A stretch of DNA of 64,000 nt from Arthrospira sp. PCC 9108 (GTDB lineage: Bacteria > Cyanobacteriota > Cyanobacteriia > Cyanobacteriales > Microcoleaceae): assembly GCA_016745315.1 (NCBI GenBank), contig CP066886.1, forward strand, positions 1,953,501 to 2,017,500. The letters are read 5' to 3'. The notes under the pieces were generated by a model that ran no database searches, was not told where the DNA came from, and saw only the letters and a program-made list of their open reading frames with translations. A program made the position numbers and the translations under genes. Below are positions 38,489-47,984 of this stretch, one piece after another (position 1 is the stretch's first letter; each line of letters begins with the position of its first letter).

Positions 38489-39292
38489 TTAATTATTAAT
38501 TGATGCCGAACTATTAAAATTATAGCTCATCACCCTAATAGTCAACTCATCATCAAGCTGGCTGCGAGTCAAAGTTAAAGTGTCGCTATTAACATTCCTA
38601 ATAGTTGCATTATTCATCACATCAAGGAAATTATCAACCGGAACCAAATCGCAGTTATTAACATCTGCAGCCAGAGTTTTATAGTGGGTAGGAATCACCA
38701 ATCTAGGATTGAGGGAAGCAATTACCGCCGCCGCTTCCGTGGGAGTATAAGCCTTCGGACCTCCACCCACAGGAATTAACAACAAATCCGGGCGACCAAT
38801 CAAAATCCTTTCTTCAATATTAATAGGTCCTGCTAACCCTCCCATGTGCAGAATTCTGATGCCACTCTGAGTCCATAACCAGGCGACATTCTGACCAAAT
38901 CTGCGACCTTGTTCACGGTCTTTAATAGTGCGAATACCCTGAATTTGGGTACCATTAAATTGATAAACCCCCGGTTCATATAATAGCGCCGGATTATTAG
39001 GAAACCCATCAATCGACCCTTCATCAAGTAAGCGACTGCTAATTAACACCAGGTCGGTCTCTATTTTCGGGCTACCAAATCCGGCGGTACATCCAATTTG
39101 TCGAAACGGATTTACCAGTATCCGCAAACCCTCCCCAGTAAACAGAAAACTGGTATGTCCAAGCCAGCGAATAGTCAAGTTAGATTCATTGGGTGTCTGG
39201 GCTTGGGAAACCTGCCACCGCGCCCCCAAACCGCCAGCCAAGGTAACTAGGGCACTGGTTTTAGCTAGGTTGATAAACTGTCGCCGTTTCAT
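38489..39292 (-). CDS. Tat-exported metallo-beta-lactamase-fold hydrolase (UlaG-like)
   Basis: 267 residues. MKRRQFINLAKTSALVTLAG is a twin-arginine-type signal, cleavage likely near SQAQT. The mature part begins IRWLGHTSFLFTGEGLRILV and has HMGGLAGPI and IPTHYKT, as in UlaG-like proteins with a modified metal site. The classical HxHxDH motif is replaced by a diverged SSRLLDEGS, so metal binding and activity are uncertain. A fragment of its 3' end is duplicated 0.85 kb downstream. Confidence 0.8.
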   Translation of the reverse strand: MKRRQFINLAKTSALVTLAGGLGARWQVSQAQTPNESNLTIRWLGHTSFLFTGEGLRILVNPFRQIGCTAGFGSPKIETDLVLISSRLLDEGSIDGFPNNPALLYEPGVYQFNGTQIQGIRTIKDREQGRRFGQNVAWLWTQSGIRILHMGGLAGPINIEERILIGRPDLLLIPVGGGPKAYTPTEAAAVIASLNPRLVIPTHYKTLAADVNNCDLVPVDNFLDVMNNATIRNVNSDTLTLTRSQLDDELTIRVMSYNFNSSASINN

Positions 39293-39338
39293 AGAAATTA
39301 TATGACCAAAATATTACCGCAAATTTACCGCAAATTGA

Positions 39339-39947
39339 TTAGCTTTCAACTGCCATTAACCGACAACTGTTGAGGAAGTTCTTTAGTAAAGTTTTTCCCG
39401 CAGTTGTTAAAATGCTTTCCGGGTGAAATTGTACACCCTGAATATGGGAATAATGGCGGTGTTGAACCCCCATAATTGTACCATCATCCACCCAGGCGGT
39501 AACTTCTAGGACTGACGGACAGGTTTGGGGGTCTATGACTAAACTATGATAGCGCGTCGCGGTAAAGGGGTTCTCTAAATCGCGAAATATCCCCTTGCCA
39601 TTATGATGAATGGGTGAGGTTTTGCCGTGCATCAACTCTGGGGCTGAGATAATCTTGCCACCGAAGGCTTGACCGATGCTTTGATGTCCGAGACATACCC
39701 CTAAAATCGGTAAAGTCTTGCCTAATTCTCGGATAATGGCTAGGGAAATTCCGGCATCTTCTGGGCGACCGGGACCGGGAGAAATGACTAAACCATCGGG
39801 TTTTTTCTGTCTAATTTCTTCAACGGTGATGCCATCGTTTCGGTAAACTTCTATGCGATCGCATACAGGGTTTTCTGACCCTAATTCCCCTAAATATTGC
39901 ACCAAGTTATAGGTGAAACTATCATAGTTATCAATAACAATTATCAA
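39339..39947 (-). CDS. trpG: Anthranilate/aminodeoxychorismate synthase glutaminase component
   Basis: 202 residues of a class I glutamine amidotransferase. The landmarks are DNYDSFTYNLVQYL, ISPGPGRPEDAGIS, the nucleophile Cys in LGVCLGHQSIGQAFGG, HGKTSPIHH, and the His-Glu pair in GVQFHPESILT. It supplies ammonia for tryptophan and possibly folate synthesis. It ends the tightly packed leftward run ybeY-dgkA-trpG; only 3 bp separate it from dgkA. Confidence 0.95.
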   Translation of the reverse strand: MIIVIDNYDSFTYNLVQYLGELGSENPVCDRIEVYRNDGITVEEIRQKKPDGLVISPGPGRPEDAGISLAIIRELGKTLPILGVCLGHQSIGQAFGGKIISAPELMHGKTSPIHHNGKGIFRDLENPFTATRYHSLVIDPQTCPSVLEVTAWVDDGTIMGVQHRHYSHIQGVQFHPESILTTAGKTLLKNFLNSCRLMAVES

Positions 39948-39950
39948 TGT

Positions 39951-40463
39951 CTATACTCCTTGCAGCCAAACTTGCATCGCCGTTAACAAAGCTGGCAAAA
40001 TCAGCACTCCCGCCACCAATAAAGCCGCCAAAGACGAGATTAACACAGCACCCGCCGCGCAGTCTTTAGCAATGCGTGCCAATTCATGGTAGGACTTTCC
40101 TACTGTTAAATCAACCACCGACTCAATAGCTGTGTTTAACAATTCTAAAGCCATCACCGCGCTGATAGTTAAACCAATAATAGCAATTTCTACAAAGTTA
40201 AGATGCAACCAGAAACCGAGACTGACCGCTAAAGTCCCTATGGCTGTATGGATGCGAAAATTTCGCTGGGTCCTGAATGCGTAAGCCACACCATTCCAGG
40301 CGTATTTAAAGCTAACCAATAGGTTATTGGCGATCGCCCAAGACTGAGATACTCGGTGGTTGGTGGTTTTAGTCTCTGGGGGGGTAGGAATGTAAGCGTA
40401 GTTGGCGGACCTAGTTACTAGGGGGGTGGGAAGTGCCGAAACACAGGTTTTTTTAGGTTTCAT
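39951..40463 (-). CDS. dgkA: Diacylglycerol/undecaprenol kinase
   Basis: 170 residues: an N-terminal cytoplasmic tail of about 45 residues, then three membrane helices with the family motifs FKYAWNGVAYAFRTQRNFRI, MALELLNTAIESVVDL (catalytic Glu) and ELARIAKDCAAGAVLISS. It phosphorylates lipid alcohols, recycling diacylglycerol or undecaprenol for cell-wall lipid carriers. It is next to ybeY, an arrangement common across bacteria. Confidence 0.94.
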   Translation of the reverse strand: MKPKKTCVSALPTPLVTRSANYAYIPTPPETKTTNHRVSQSWAIANNLLVSFKYAWNGVAYAFRTQRNFRIHTAIGTLAVSLGFWLHLNFVEIAIIGLTISAVMALELLNTAIESVVDLTVGKSYHELARIAKDCAAGAVLISSLAALLVAGVLILPALLTAMQVWLQGV

Positions 40464-40545
40464 GGTTGGGTATCCTTAAATCAGCATTCAAGAGAAGTAT
40501 CAGGATTTCTGATCAATTCTGGGTGCAATGTAGCACAATCGTGGC

Positions 40546-41106
40546 TTAGTTCAGATTTTCTTCCGAGTCCCAGGCGTAACCTGAACCAATTTGTAGGTTA
40601 ACCTTCTGTAAGAGGGCTTTTTGTTGCTCCAACATTCGAGTTAAACTGCGATCGTCGGGATGATCCCACCCTAGTAGGTGTAATAAGCCATGACTCGTCA
40701 ACCATGCTAACTCGGTTGTAAGGTTATGTCTGGCCTGTTGTGCCTGTCTAAATGCTGTTTCGACTGAGATGATTATATCCCCAAGATAGCAGGGATGCAA
40801 TGAGAGGTGTTCTGCTGGCATCACAAGGCTGGTTTCTAGGGCGGCGAAGGAAAGTACATCTGTAGCCTGGTCTAACTGCCTATATTGGGCGTTAAATGCC
40901 TGTATTTCCCTATCGTCAGTCAAACGCAGACTAAGTTCATATCCCTTAGCTGGGGGTAAATACGGATCAAGTTGTTGTAACCACTGCTGAAACCATGATT
41001 CCCAGGTTTCAGATGCGATCGCCTTTTCTCCTCGTCCCCCAGAAGTCATAGACTCTCCATCTTTCCCAGACCAGAAATTATCTTCAATATTAACTTCTAA
41101 CTGCAC
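40546..41106 (-). CDS. ybeY: Endoribonuclease YbeY (rRNA maturation factor)
   Basis: 186 residues. MQLEVNIEDNFW is the typical start, YELSLRLTDDREIQAFNAQY is the central part, and HGLLHLLGWDHP carries the three zinc-binding His residues. It acts in 16S rRNA 3' maturation and ribosome quality control. An insertion of about 20 residues near the N-terminus (GKDGESMTSGGRGEKA) is longer than in most homologues. Confidence 0.95.
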   Translation of the reverse strand: MQLEVNIEDNFWSGKDGESMTSGGRGEKAIASETWESWFQQWLQQLDPYLPPAKGYELSLRLTDDREIQAFNAQYRQLDQATDVLSFAALETSLVMPAEHLSLHPCYLGDIIISVETAFRQAQQARHNLTTELAWLTSHGLLHLLGWDHPDDRSLTRMLEQQKALLQKVNLQIGSGYAWDSEENLN

Positions 41107-41134
41107 CTTCTCACCCCCCTACAGCACTTAATGT

Positions 41135-41329
41135 TTAACGGGTAAGATAGGCGAGACCCACCAGCAGGCCAATTAGACCCATAGTAGTCAAGAAAAAGTG
41201 AAATAGGGATTTTGAACCTTTCCTAACCATATTCCGCATTGCCAGTTTAACATAACTCGGTTGCGGTTCAGTAGCCGAAACCGGAGTTTCTGGGTTAGTA
41301 GTTTCATTCGTAGTAGTCTGGTTAGTCAT
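41135..41329 (-). CDS. DUF3285 family small membrane protein
   Basis: 64 residues: a Thr/Asn/Glu-rich tail, then SYVKLAMRNMVRKGSKSLFH and one membrane helix FFLTTMGLIGLLVGLAYLTR. This is the cyanobacteria-specific DUF3285 family, often found before ybeY. Function unknown. The following 317 bp (41330-41646) contain no gene I can support. Confidence 0.88.
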   Translation of the reverse strand: MTNQTTTNETTNPETPVSATEPQPSYVKLAMRNMVRKGSKSLFHFFLTTMGLIGLLVGLAYLTR

Positions 41330-41646
41330 GGTCTAACGTTAAAAAATTCAATTAGTGAGTTGTCACCAATTGTAAGCCATATTCGGAATTTCACAACTCC
41401 GGGGATACCCCCCACCTATCCCCCAGCCCCTCATCATCAAGTCTCTACCACCAAAATATCAAATTTGATTAATAATTGATGATAGTTATATCTGGATAAA
41501 AGCAGTTATAATAATTTCCGCACCAACAGTTAAACCAGTTGAACCACCTTACCCCCATAAGTTACCCATTTTATGATGTTGAATCATAATCTTGGTTTCT
41601 CATGTGTATATTCATATAACTTTATGGAAATATCCCAAGTAAAGAC

Positions 41647-42843
41647 ATGAATAATTCCACTCGCCGTCACTTTCTGCAATTCCTAGGTGCAGCCCTAGCC
41701 ACCCTAGGAATTGACCCCGTTTTATTTCACCGACAAACCCAACGCCATCGCCAAGTCTTAGCCCAGAGTACCTCCCGCAAACTCGCCTTGCTAGTGGGAA
41801 TTAACAGCTATTCCCAACATCCCTTAATCGGCTGTATTAACGACATATATTTACAGCGAGAACTACTCATCCACCGCTTTGGTTTTCACCCCCAAGACAT
41901 CTACATATTAGAAGACAAACAAGCCACCAGAGACGCCATTTTAACCGCCTTTGAAGAATACTTAATCAAACAAGCCAAACCCGGAGATGTCGTAGTTTAT
42001 CACTATTCTGGGCATGGTTCTCGCATTTTTGACCCCCAACCCATTTTCCGAGAAGTAGGAAGTACCCAACAACTCAACGGAACCTTTGTTCCCGTCGATA
42101 GTGATTTACCCCCTGGATATCCTAACACACCAGGAAGCGTCAAAGACATTATGGGGCACACCTTATTTTTATTAATGTCCGCCTTACAGACCGAAAACGT
42201 CACCGTTGTATTAGATAGTTGTTTTGCCGGAGGTGCCACCAGAGAAGCGCGAGTCCGGTCTCGTGATGGTGGTCAAAACGTCCTAGTTTCCGACTCTGAA
42301 AGAAGCTATCAGCAAAAGTGGTTATCACGCCTAAATATGTCACAGGAAGAATTTGTTAACGGTTACCGCACCGGAGTTGCCAAAGGCGTAGTATTATCAG
42401 CCACAGCCCCCCACCAACTAGCGAGGGAAGTTAATGTCAATGGTTTTGACTGCGGCTTATTTAGTTATTTATTAACCCATTATATGTGGAATTCTGATAG
42501 TAATATACAACAGATATTTACCAAAATCATCCCCGAAATTCCCAAAAACTTCTATCAACAGCCCCGTTATGAAGTCAAAGTAGGTAGTGGTTATCAACTT
42601 CAAACTCCTTATTTTATCAATAATCCGAACCCGCCAGCCGAAGCAGTTGTTACCCAGGTAAGTGGTAGTAACGCCCAATTATGGTTAGGGGGGATTGATT
42701 TACGAAATGTCAGCAGTGGCACAATCTTAACAGGGGTAAATAGTACAGGAAAAGTCCGAATAATTGACCGGAATGGCATAGTAGCACAAGCCGAAATCCA
42801 GGAACCAGTAACCGTAGGGACCCTATTGCATCAGGGCAGTTAA
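41647..42843 (+). CDS. Metacaspase-like peptidase (C14 family), exported
   Basis: 398 residues. The N-terminus STRRHFLQFLGAALATLG has a twin-arginine pair and a hydrophobic stretch. The caspase fold follows: KLALLVGINSY, GCINDIYLQRELL, catalytic His123 in YHYSGHGSR and catalytic Cys192 in VLDSCFAGG, then an Arg/Gly-rich loop. The C-terminal 80 residues form a separate beta-rich part with no family I can name. Such proteases cut after Arg/Lys and are numerous in filamentous cyanobacteria. It lies directly before the repeat array and the CHAT protease gene. Confidence 0.9.
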   Translation: MNNSTRRHFLQFLGAALATLGIDPVLFHRQTQRHRQVLAQSTSRKLALLVGINSYSQHPLIGCINDIYLQRELLIHRFGFHPQDIYILEDKQATRDAILTAFEEYLIKQAKPGDVVVYHYSGHGSRIFDPQPIFREVGSTQQLNGTFVPVDSDLPPGYPNTPGSVKDIMGHTLFLLMSALQTENVTVVLDSCFAGGATREARVRSRDGGQNVLVSDSERSYQQKWLSRLNMSQEEFVNGYRTGVAKGVVLSATAPHQLAREVNVNGFDCGLFSYLLTHYMWNSDSNIQQIFTKIIPEIPKNFYQQPRYEVKVGSGYQLQTPYFINNPNPPAEAVVTQVSGSNAQLWLGGIDLRNVSSGTILTGVNSTGKVRIIDRNGIVAQAEIQEPVTVGTLLHQGS

Positions 42844-42914
42844 TAGACTTATAACCTTCATGTATCCATTATCCCCCTGTCGCCCTCACCCAGCTTGATT
42901 CGTAGCTTAATTCG

Positions 42915-44651
42915 TAGGTTGGGTTGAGGCACGAAACCCAACATTATGGCTGGCTTCTGTTGGGTTTACGTCGTCAAATAAAGCTAGATTGTGATGCTTT
43001 CACTGCACTATTAATTATGCTCAAAAAAAACCAAGTAACCCATGATTAAACCACATAAATTCATCAAAATCGGATTAACAGCAGTCACCTTATCAGTGAT
43101 TCTAGGGGAGTCAGTAGTGGCGACCTCATCACAGCTTTATTCGTAGGTTGGGTTTCGTGCCTCAACCCAACATTATGGCTCAAATCGCGGGGATTGACTT
43201 ACTCAAAAAAACCCAGATTTTCTAGCTTTTACTTTTCCATAAATTGTCTGCAAAAATAAAGGAATGAACCCATGATTAAACCACATAAATCCATCAAAAT
43301 CGGATTAACAGCAGTCACCTTATCAGTGATGCTAGGGGAGTCAGTATTGGCGACCTCATCACAGCTTTATTCGTAGGTTGGGTTGAGGAACGAAACCCAA
43401 CATTATGGCTCAAATCGCGGGGATTGACTTACTCAAATAAACCGAGATTTTCTAGCTTTTACTTTTCCATAAATTGTCTGCAAAAATAAAGGAATGAACC
43501 CATGATTAAACCACATAAATCCATCAAAATCGGATTGATAGCAGCCACATTATCCGTGATGCTAGGGGAGTCAGTAGTGGCGACCTCATCACAGCTTTAT
43601 TCGTGGGTTGGGTTTCGTGCCTCAACCCAACATTATGGCTCAAATCGCGGGGATTGACTTACTCAAATAAACCCGGATTTTCTAGGTTGTAATTTTCCAT
43701 AAATTGTCTGCAAAAATAAAGGAATGAACCCATGATTAAACCACATAAATCCATCAAAATCGGATTGATAACAGCCACATTATCCGTGATTCTAGGGGAG
43801 TCAGTAGTGGCGACCTCATCACAGCTTTATTCGTAGGTTGGGTTGAGGAACGAAACCCAACATTATGGCTCAAATCGCGGGGATTGACTTACTCAAATAA
43901 ACCGAGATTTTCTAGCTTTTACTTTTCCATAAATTGTCTGCAAAAATAAAGGAATTAACCCATGATTAAACCACAGCAAATCATCGAAATCGGATTGATA
44001 GCAGCCACATTATCCGTGATGCTAGGGGAGTCAGTAGTGGCGACCTCATCACAGCTTTATTCGTGGGTTGGGTTTCGTGCCTCAACCCAACATTATGGCT
44101 CAAATCGCGGGGATTGACTTACTCAAATAAACCCGGATTTTCTAGGTTGTAATTTTCCATAAATTGTCTGCAAAAATAAAGGAATGAACCCATGATTAAA
44201 CCACATAAATCCATCAAAATCGGATTAACAGCAGTCACCTTATCAGTGATGCTAGGGGAGTCAGTATTGGCGACCTCATCACAGCTTTATTCGTAGGTTG
44301 GGTTGAGGAACGAAACCCAACATTATGGCTCAAATCGCGGGGATTGACTTACTCAAATAAACCGAGATTTTCTAGCTTTTACTTTTCCATAAATTGTCTG
44401 CAAAAATAAAGGAATGAACCCATGATTAAACCACAGCAACTAATCAAAATCGGATTAACAGCAGCCACCTTATCAGTGATTCTAGGGGAGTCAGTAGTGG
44501 CGACCTCATCACAGCTTTATTCGTAGGTTGGGTTGAGGAACGAAACCCAACATTATGGCTCAAATCGCGGGGATTGACTTACTCAAATAAACCGAGATTT
44601 TCTAGCTTTTACTTTTCCATAAATTGTCTGCAAAAATAAAGGAATTAACCC
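42915..44651 (+). repeat. Left block: seven 230-bp repeats carrying the CHAT gene's leader, start and signal peptide
   Basis: ATG codons occur at 43042, 43272, 43502, 43732, 43962, 44192 and 44422, exactly 230 bp apart, and the TPR-CHAT gene itself begins at the next step, 44652. Each unit has a TTGACT -35-like box, AAAGGAAT ribosome binding site, ATG, and about 32 codons equal to the gene's signal peptide (MIKPHKSIKIGL...VATSSQL). A short palindrome (GGTTGGGTT...AACCCAAC) then ends the frame, giving peptides of 34 residues, or 51 where TAG is TGG. The first unit is preceded by a partial copy containing the same palindrome (42918-42942). Confidence 0.92.
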
Positions 44652-47600
44652 ATGATTAAACCACATAAATCCATCAAAATCGGATTGATAACAGCCACAT
44701 TATCCGTGATGCTAGGGGAGTCAGTAGTGGCGACCTCATCACAGCTAAAAACCAGTTCATCATCCCTTGAGTCAACGCCTATAATTCTCGCCCAAAATAG
44801 CAGTAATTCAGAAGCCGATAGATTGCGGCAAGAAGGATTACAACTATTTCAACAAGGAACCGCCGAATCATTACGACAAGCCCTAGAAAAGTGGCAAGTC
44901 GCCCGCCAACTCTATCGCGCTGCTGGGGATAGAAGGGGGGAAGCTGTCACCCTGCTGAGTATGGGGAGAATTAATGATTTATTAGGAGAAAAACAAACAG
45001 CCCTAGACTACTACAACCAAGCTTTACCCCTGTATCGGGCTGTGGGGGATAGAGGAGGGGAAGCTACTACTCTCAGCAATATTGGTGCTGTGTACGACTC
45101 CCTGGGAGAAAAACAAACAGCCCTAGACTACCTTAACCAAGCTTTACCCCTATTCAGGGCTGTGGAGGACATAGGGGGGGAAGCTGCTACTCTCAACAAT
45201 ATTGGCCATGTGTACGACTCCCTGGGAGAAAAACAAACAGCCCTAGACTACTACAACCAAGCTTTACCCCTAAGAAGGGCTGTGGGGGATACAGGGGGGG
45301 AAGCTGCTACTCTCAACAATATTGGCCATGTGTACGACTCCCTGGGAGAAAAACAAACAGCCCTAGACTACTACAACCAAGCTTTACCCCTAAGAAGGGC
45401 TGTGGGGGATACAGGGGGGGAAGCTGCTACTCTCAACAATATTGGCCATGTGTACGACTCCCTGGGAGAAAAACAAACAGCCCTAGACTACTACAACCAG
45501 GCTTTACCCCTATCAAGGGCTGTGGGCGATAGACGGGGGGAAGCTGCTACTCTCAACAATATTGGCCTTGTGTACGACTCCCTGGGAGAAAAACAAACAG
45601 CCCTAGACTGCTACAACCAAGCTTTACCCCTATTAAGGGCTGTGGGGGATAGAGGAGGGGAAGCTACTACTCTCAACAATATTGGCGGTGTGTACGACTC
45701 CCTGGGAGAAAAACAAACAGCCCTAGACTACCTTAACCAAGCTTTACCCCTAAGAAGGGCTGTGGGGGATAGAGGAGGGGAAGCTACTACTCTCAGCAAT
45801 ATTGGCGCTGTGTACGACTCCCTGGGAGAAAAACAAACAGCCCTAGACTACTACAACCAAGCTTTACCCCTATTAAGGGCTGTGGGGGATAGAGGAATGG
45901 AAGCTACTACTCTCAGCAATATTGGCGCTGTGTACGACTCCTTGGGAGAAAAACAAACAGCCCTAGACTACTACAACCAAGCTTTACCCCTATTAAGGGC
46001 TGTGGGGGATAGAGGAATGGAAGCTACTACTCTCAGCAATATTGGCGCTGTGTACGACTCCTTGGGAGAAAAACAAACAGCCCTAGACTACTACAACCAA
46101 GCTTTACCCCTAAGAAGGGCTGTGGGGGATAGAGAGGGGGAAGCTACTACTCTCAGCAATATTGGCGCTGTGTACGACTCCTTGGGAGAAAAACAAACAG
46201 CCCTAGACTACCTTAACCAAGCTTTACCCCTATCAAGGGCTGTGGGGGATAGAGGGGGGGAAGCTACTATCCTCACCGGTATGGCTTTTCTCCAACGTTC
46301 CCAAGGCGAACTCACCGAAGCCCTGGTTAATATGGAAAAGGCGATTAACTTGACTGAAGAACTCCGCAGCTTAGCCCCTCCAGGCGAACTCCGCCAAACC
46401 TTTTTCTCCACCGTTCAAGACCGTTACCAATTATATATTGAATTGTTAATGGAACTGCATCAACAAAACCCCCAAAAAGGATATGATGCCCTAGCTTTTC
46501 ATGCCAGCGAACGTAGCCGCGCCCGCCGCCTTTTGGAACTTCTCGCCGAAGCTGGTGCTAATATTCGTGAAGGCGTAGACCCTCAACTTTTGCAGCAGGA
46601 ACAAAGCCTAATACAACAACTCAATGCCATAGAACATCAACGGTATGAACTCACCCAGGGTCAATTTACCACAGAACAAATCGATGCACTGAAAACTCAA
46701 TCCCAATCTCTCATTAATCAACTCAATCAACTACAAACCCAAATTAGGGTCGTCAGTCCCAACTATGCTAACCTGCAATATCCCCAACCTCTGAACTTAG
46801 AACAAGTGCAGCAACAGGTACTTGATGATGATACCTTGCTGTTACAATATTACCTAGGAGAAGAACGCAGTTTTCTCTGGGCGGTGACTAAGGATAGTAT
46901 AACCAGTTATATTCTGCCTGCTCAAGGGGAAATCGAGGCAGTAGCTGCCCCTTATCGAGAAGCTATTAACCGTGATAATACCACCACAGTAGCCCAGGGA
47001 TTACCCCTGAGTGAAATCTTAATTTCACCTGTAGTTAATCAACTGAATAATCAACGGTTATTGATTGTCGGAGATGGGATTTTACAATTCATTCCTTTTG
47101 CCGCTTTACCGATACCTTCTCAACCCGATACCCCCCTGTTAGTCGAACATGAAATTGTCACCGCTTCCTCAGCTACTCTCATTGCTATTCAACGAGAACA
47201 ATTAGCAAATCGGGACACTGCTGCTAAAATTGTAGCGGTATTAGCTGACCCTATTTTTGAATCAAACGACCAGCGATTAAATCAAATCACCTCTGATAAT
47301 AACTCCCCAAGTCTTGATGATTTAGCCTTAGCTAGGGCGACCAGAAGTTTAGGGTTAGGGGATACAGCCCCCCAGTTAAATCGATTAAAATATAGCCGTG
47401 TTGAAGCGGAAAATATTGCCGAATTAGTCCCGGAAAATGAAAGAATGAAAGCCTTGGGTTTTGAGGCTTCCCGCTACCTAGCCACTCACCCCAATTTATC
47501 TGAATATCAAATCATCCACTTCGCGACTCATGGGTTAATTGATACAGTCAATCCAGAATTATCTGGATTGGTGTTATCATTATTTAATTACCAGGGAGAA

Positions 47601-47954
47601 TCGGATAATGGCTTTGTGCGTTTAAATGATATATTTAACCTGAATTTACCCGCCGAATTAGTAGTATTAAGCGCTTGTCAGACGGGCTTAGGTCGGGAAG
47701 TAAGAGGAGAGGGTTTAGTAGGTTTAACTCGCGGTTTTATGTATGCGGGGGCGCGACGAGTGGTGGTGAGTTTATGGAATGTCAATGATTTAGCAACTTC
47801 CCAGTTAATGACTCGGTTTTATCAGGAGATATTGAATGAGAATCAACAGCCAATTATAGCTTTAAGAGAAGCACAATTAGAGATGTGGAATTCCGGTCAA
47901 TGGCAGTCTCCCTATTATTGGGGTGCGTTTACTATTCAAGGAGATTGGCGGTAA
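44652..47954 (+). CDS. Exported TPR-CHAT protease
   Basis: 1100 residues. The signal peptide is about 1-28 (IGLITATLSVMLGESVVA). Residues 60-545 are tetratricopeptide repeats, of which about eleven are near-identical 40-residue units (GEKQTALDYYNQALPL, RAVGDRGGEATTLSNIG). A coiled-coil linker (about 560-720) follows, then a CHAT caspase-like domain to the end. Catalytic His960 is in HFATHG and Cys1009 in SACQTG, both present. CHAT proteases are related to caspases and separase; some act in regulated cell death or defence, but the role here is unknown. It is flanked on both sides by repeats copied from its own 5' region. Confidence 0.93.
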   Translation: MIKPHKSIKIGLITATLSVMLGESVVATSSQLKTSSSSLESTPIILAQNSSNSEADRLRQEGLQLFQQGTAESLRQALEKWQVARQLYRAAGDRRGEAVTLLSMGRINDLLGEKQTALDYYNQALPLYRAVGDRGGEATTLSNIGAVYDSLGEKQTALDYLNQALPLFRAVEDIGGEAATLNNIGHVYDSLGEKQTALDYYNQALPLRRAVGDTGGEAATLNNIGHVYDSLGEKQTALDYYNQALPLRRAVGDTGGEAATLNNIGHVYDSLGEKQTALDYYNQALPLSRAVGDRRGEAATLNNIGLVYDSLGEKQTALDCYNQALPLLRAVGDRGGEATTLNNIGGVYDSLGEKQTALDYLNQALPLRRAVGDRGGEATTLSNIGAVYDSLGEKQTALDYYNQALPLLRAVGDRGMEATTLSNIGAVYDSLGEKQTALDYYNQALPLLRAVGDRGMEATTLSNIGAVYDSLGEKQTALDYYNQALPLRRAVGDREGEATTLSNIGAVYDSLGEKQTALDYLNQALPLSRAVGDRGGEATILTGMAFLQRSQGELTEALVNMEKAINLTEELRSLAPPGELRQTFFSTVQDRYQLYIELLMELHQQNPQKGYDALAFHASERSRARRLLELLAEAGANIREGVDPQLLQQEQSLIQQLNAIEHQRYELTQGQFTTEQIDALKTQSQSLINQLNQLQTQIRVVSPNYANLQYPQPLNLEQVQQQVLDDDTLLLQYYLGEERSFLWAVTKDSITSYILPAQGEIEAVAAPYREAINRDNTTTVAQGLPLSEILISPVVNQLNNQRLLIVGDGILQFIPFAALPIPSQPDTPLLVEHEIVTASSATLIAIQREQLANRDTAAKIVAVLADPIFESNDQRLNQITSDNNSPSLDDLALARATRSLGLGDTAPQLNRLKYSRVEAENIAELVPENERMKALGFEASRYLATHPNLSEYQIIHFATHGLIDTVNPELSGLVLSLFNYQGESDNGFVRLNDIFNLNLPAELVVLSACQTGLGREVRGEGLVGLTRGFMYAGARRVVVSLWNVNDLATSQLMTRFYQEILNENQQPIIALREAQLEMWNSGQWQSPYYWGAFTIQGDWR
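44985..46284 (+). repeat. Eleven 120-bp direct repeats inside the TPR-CHAT gene
   Basis: The unit is in frame (40 codons) and starts at GGAGAAAAACAAACAGCC. Long stretches are identical at the DNA level, including synonymous positions, so the expansion or homogenisation is recent. Confidence 0.93.
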
Positions 47955-47984
47955 TTAATTAATACAGCACCCTCACCCAGCTTT

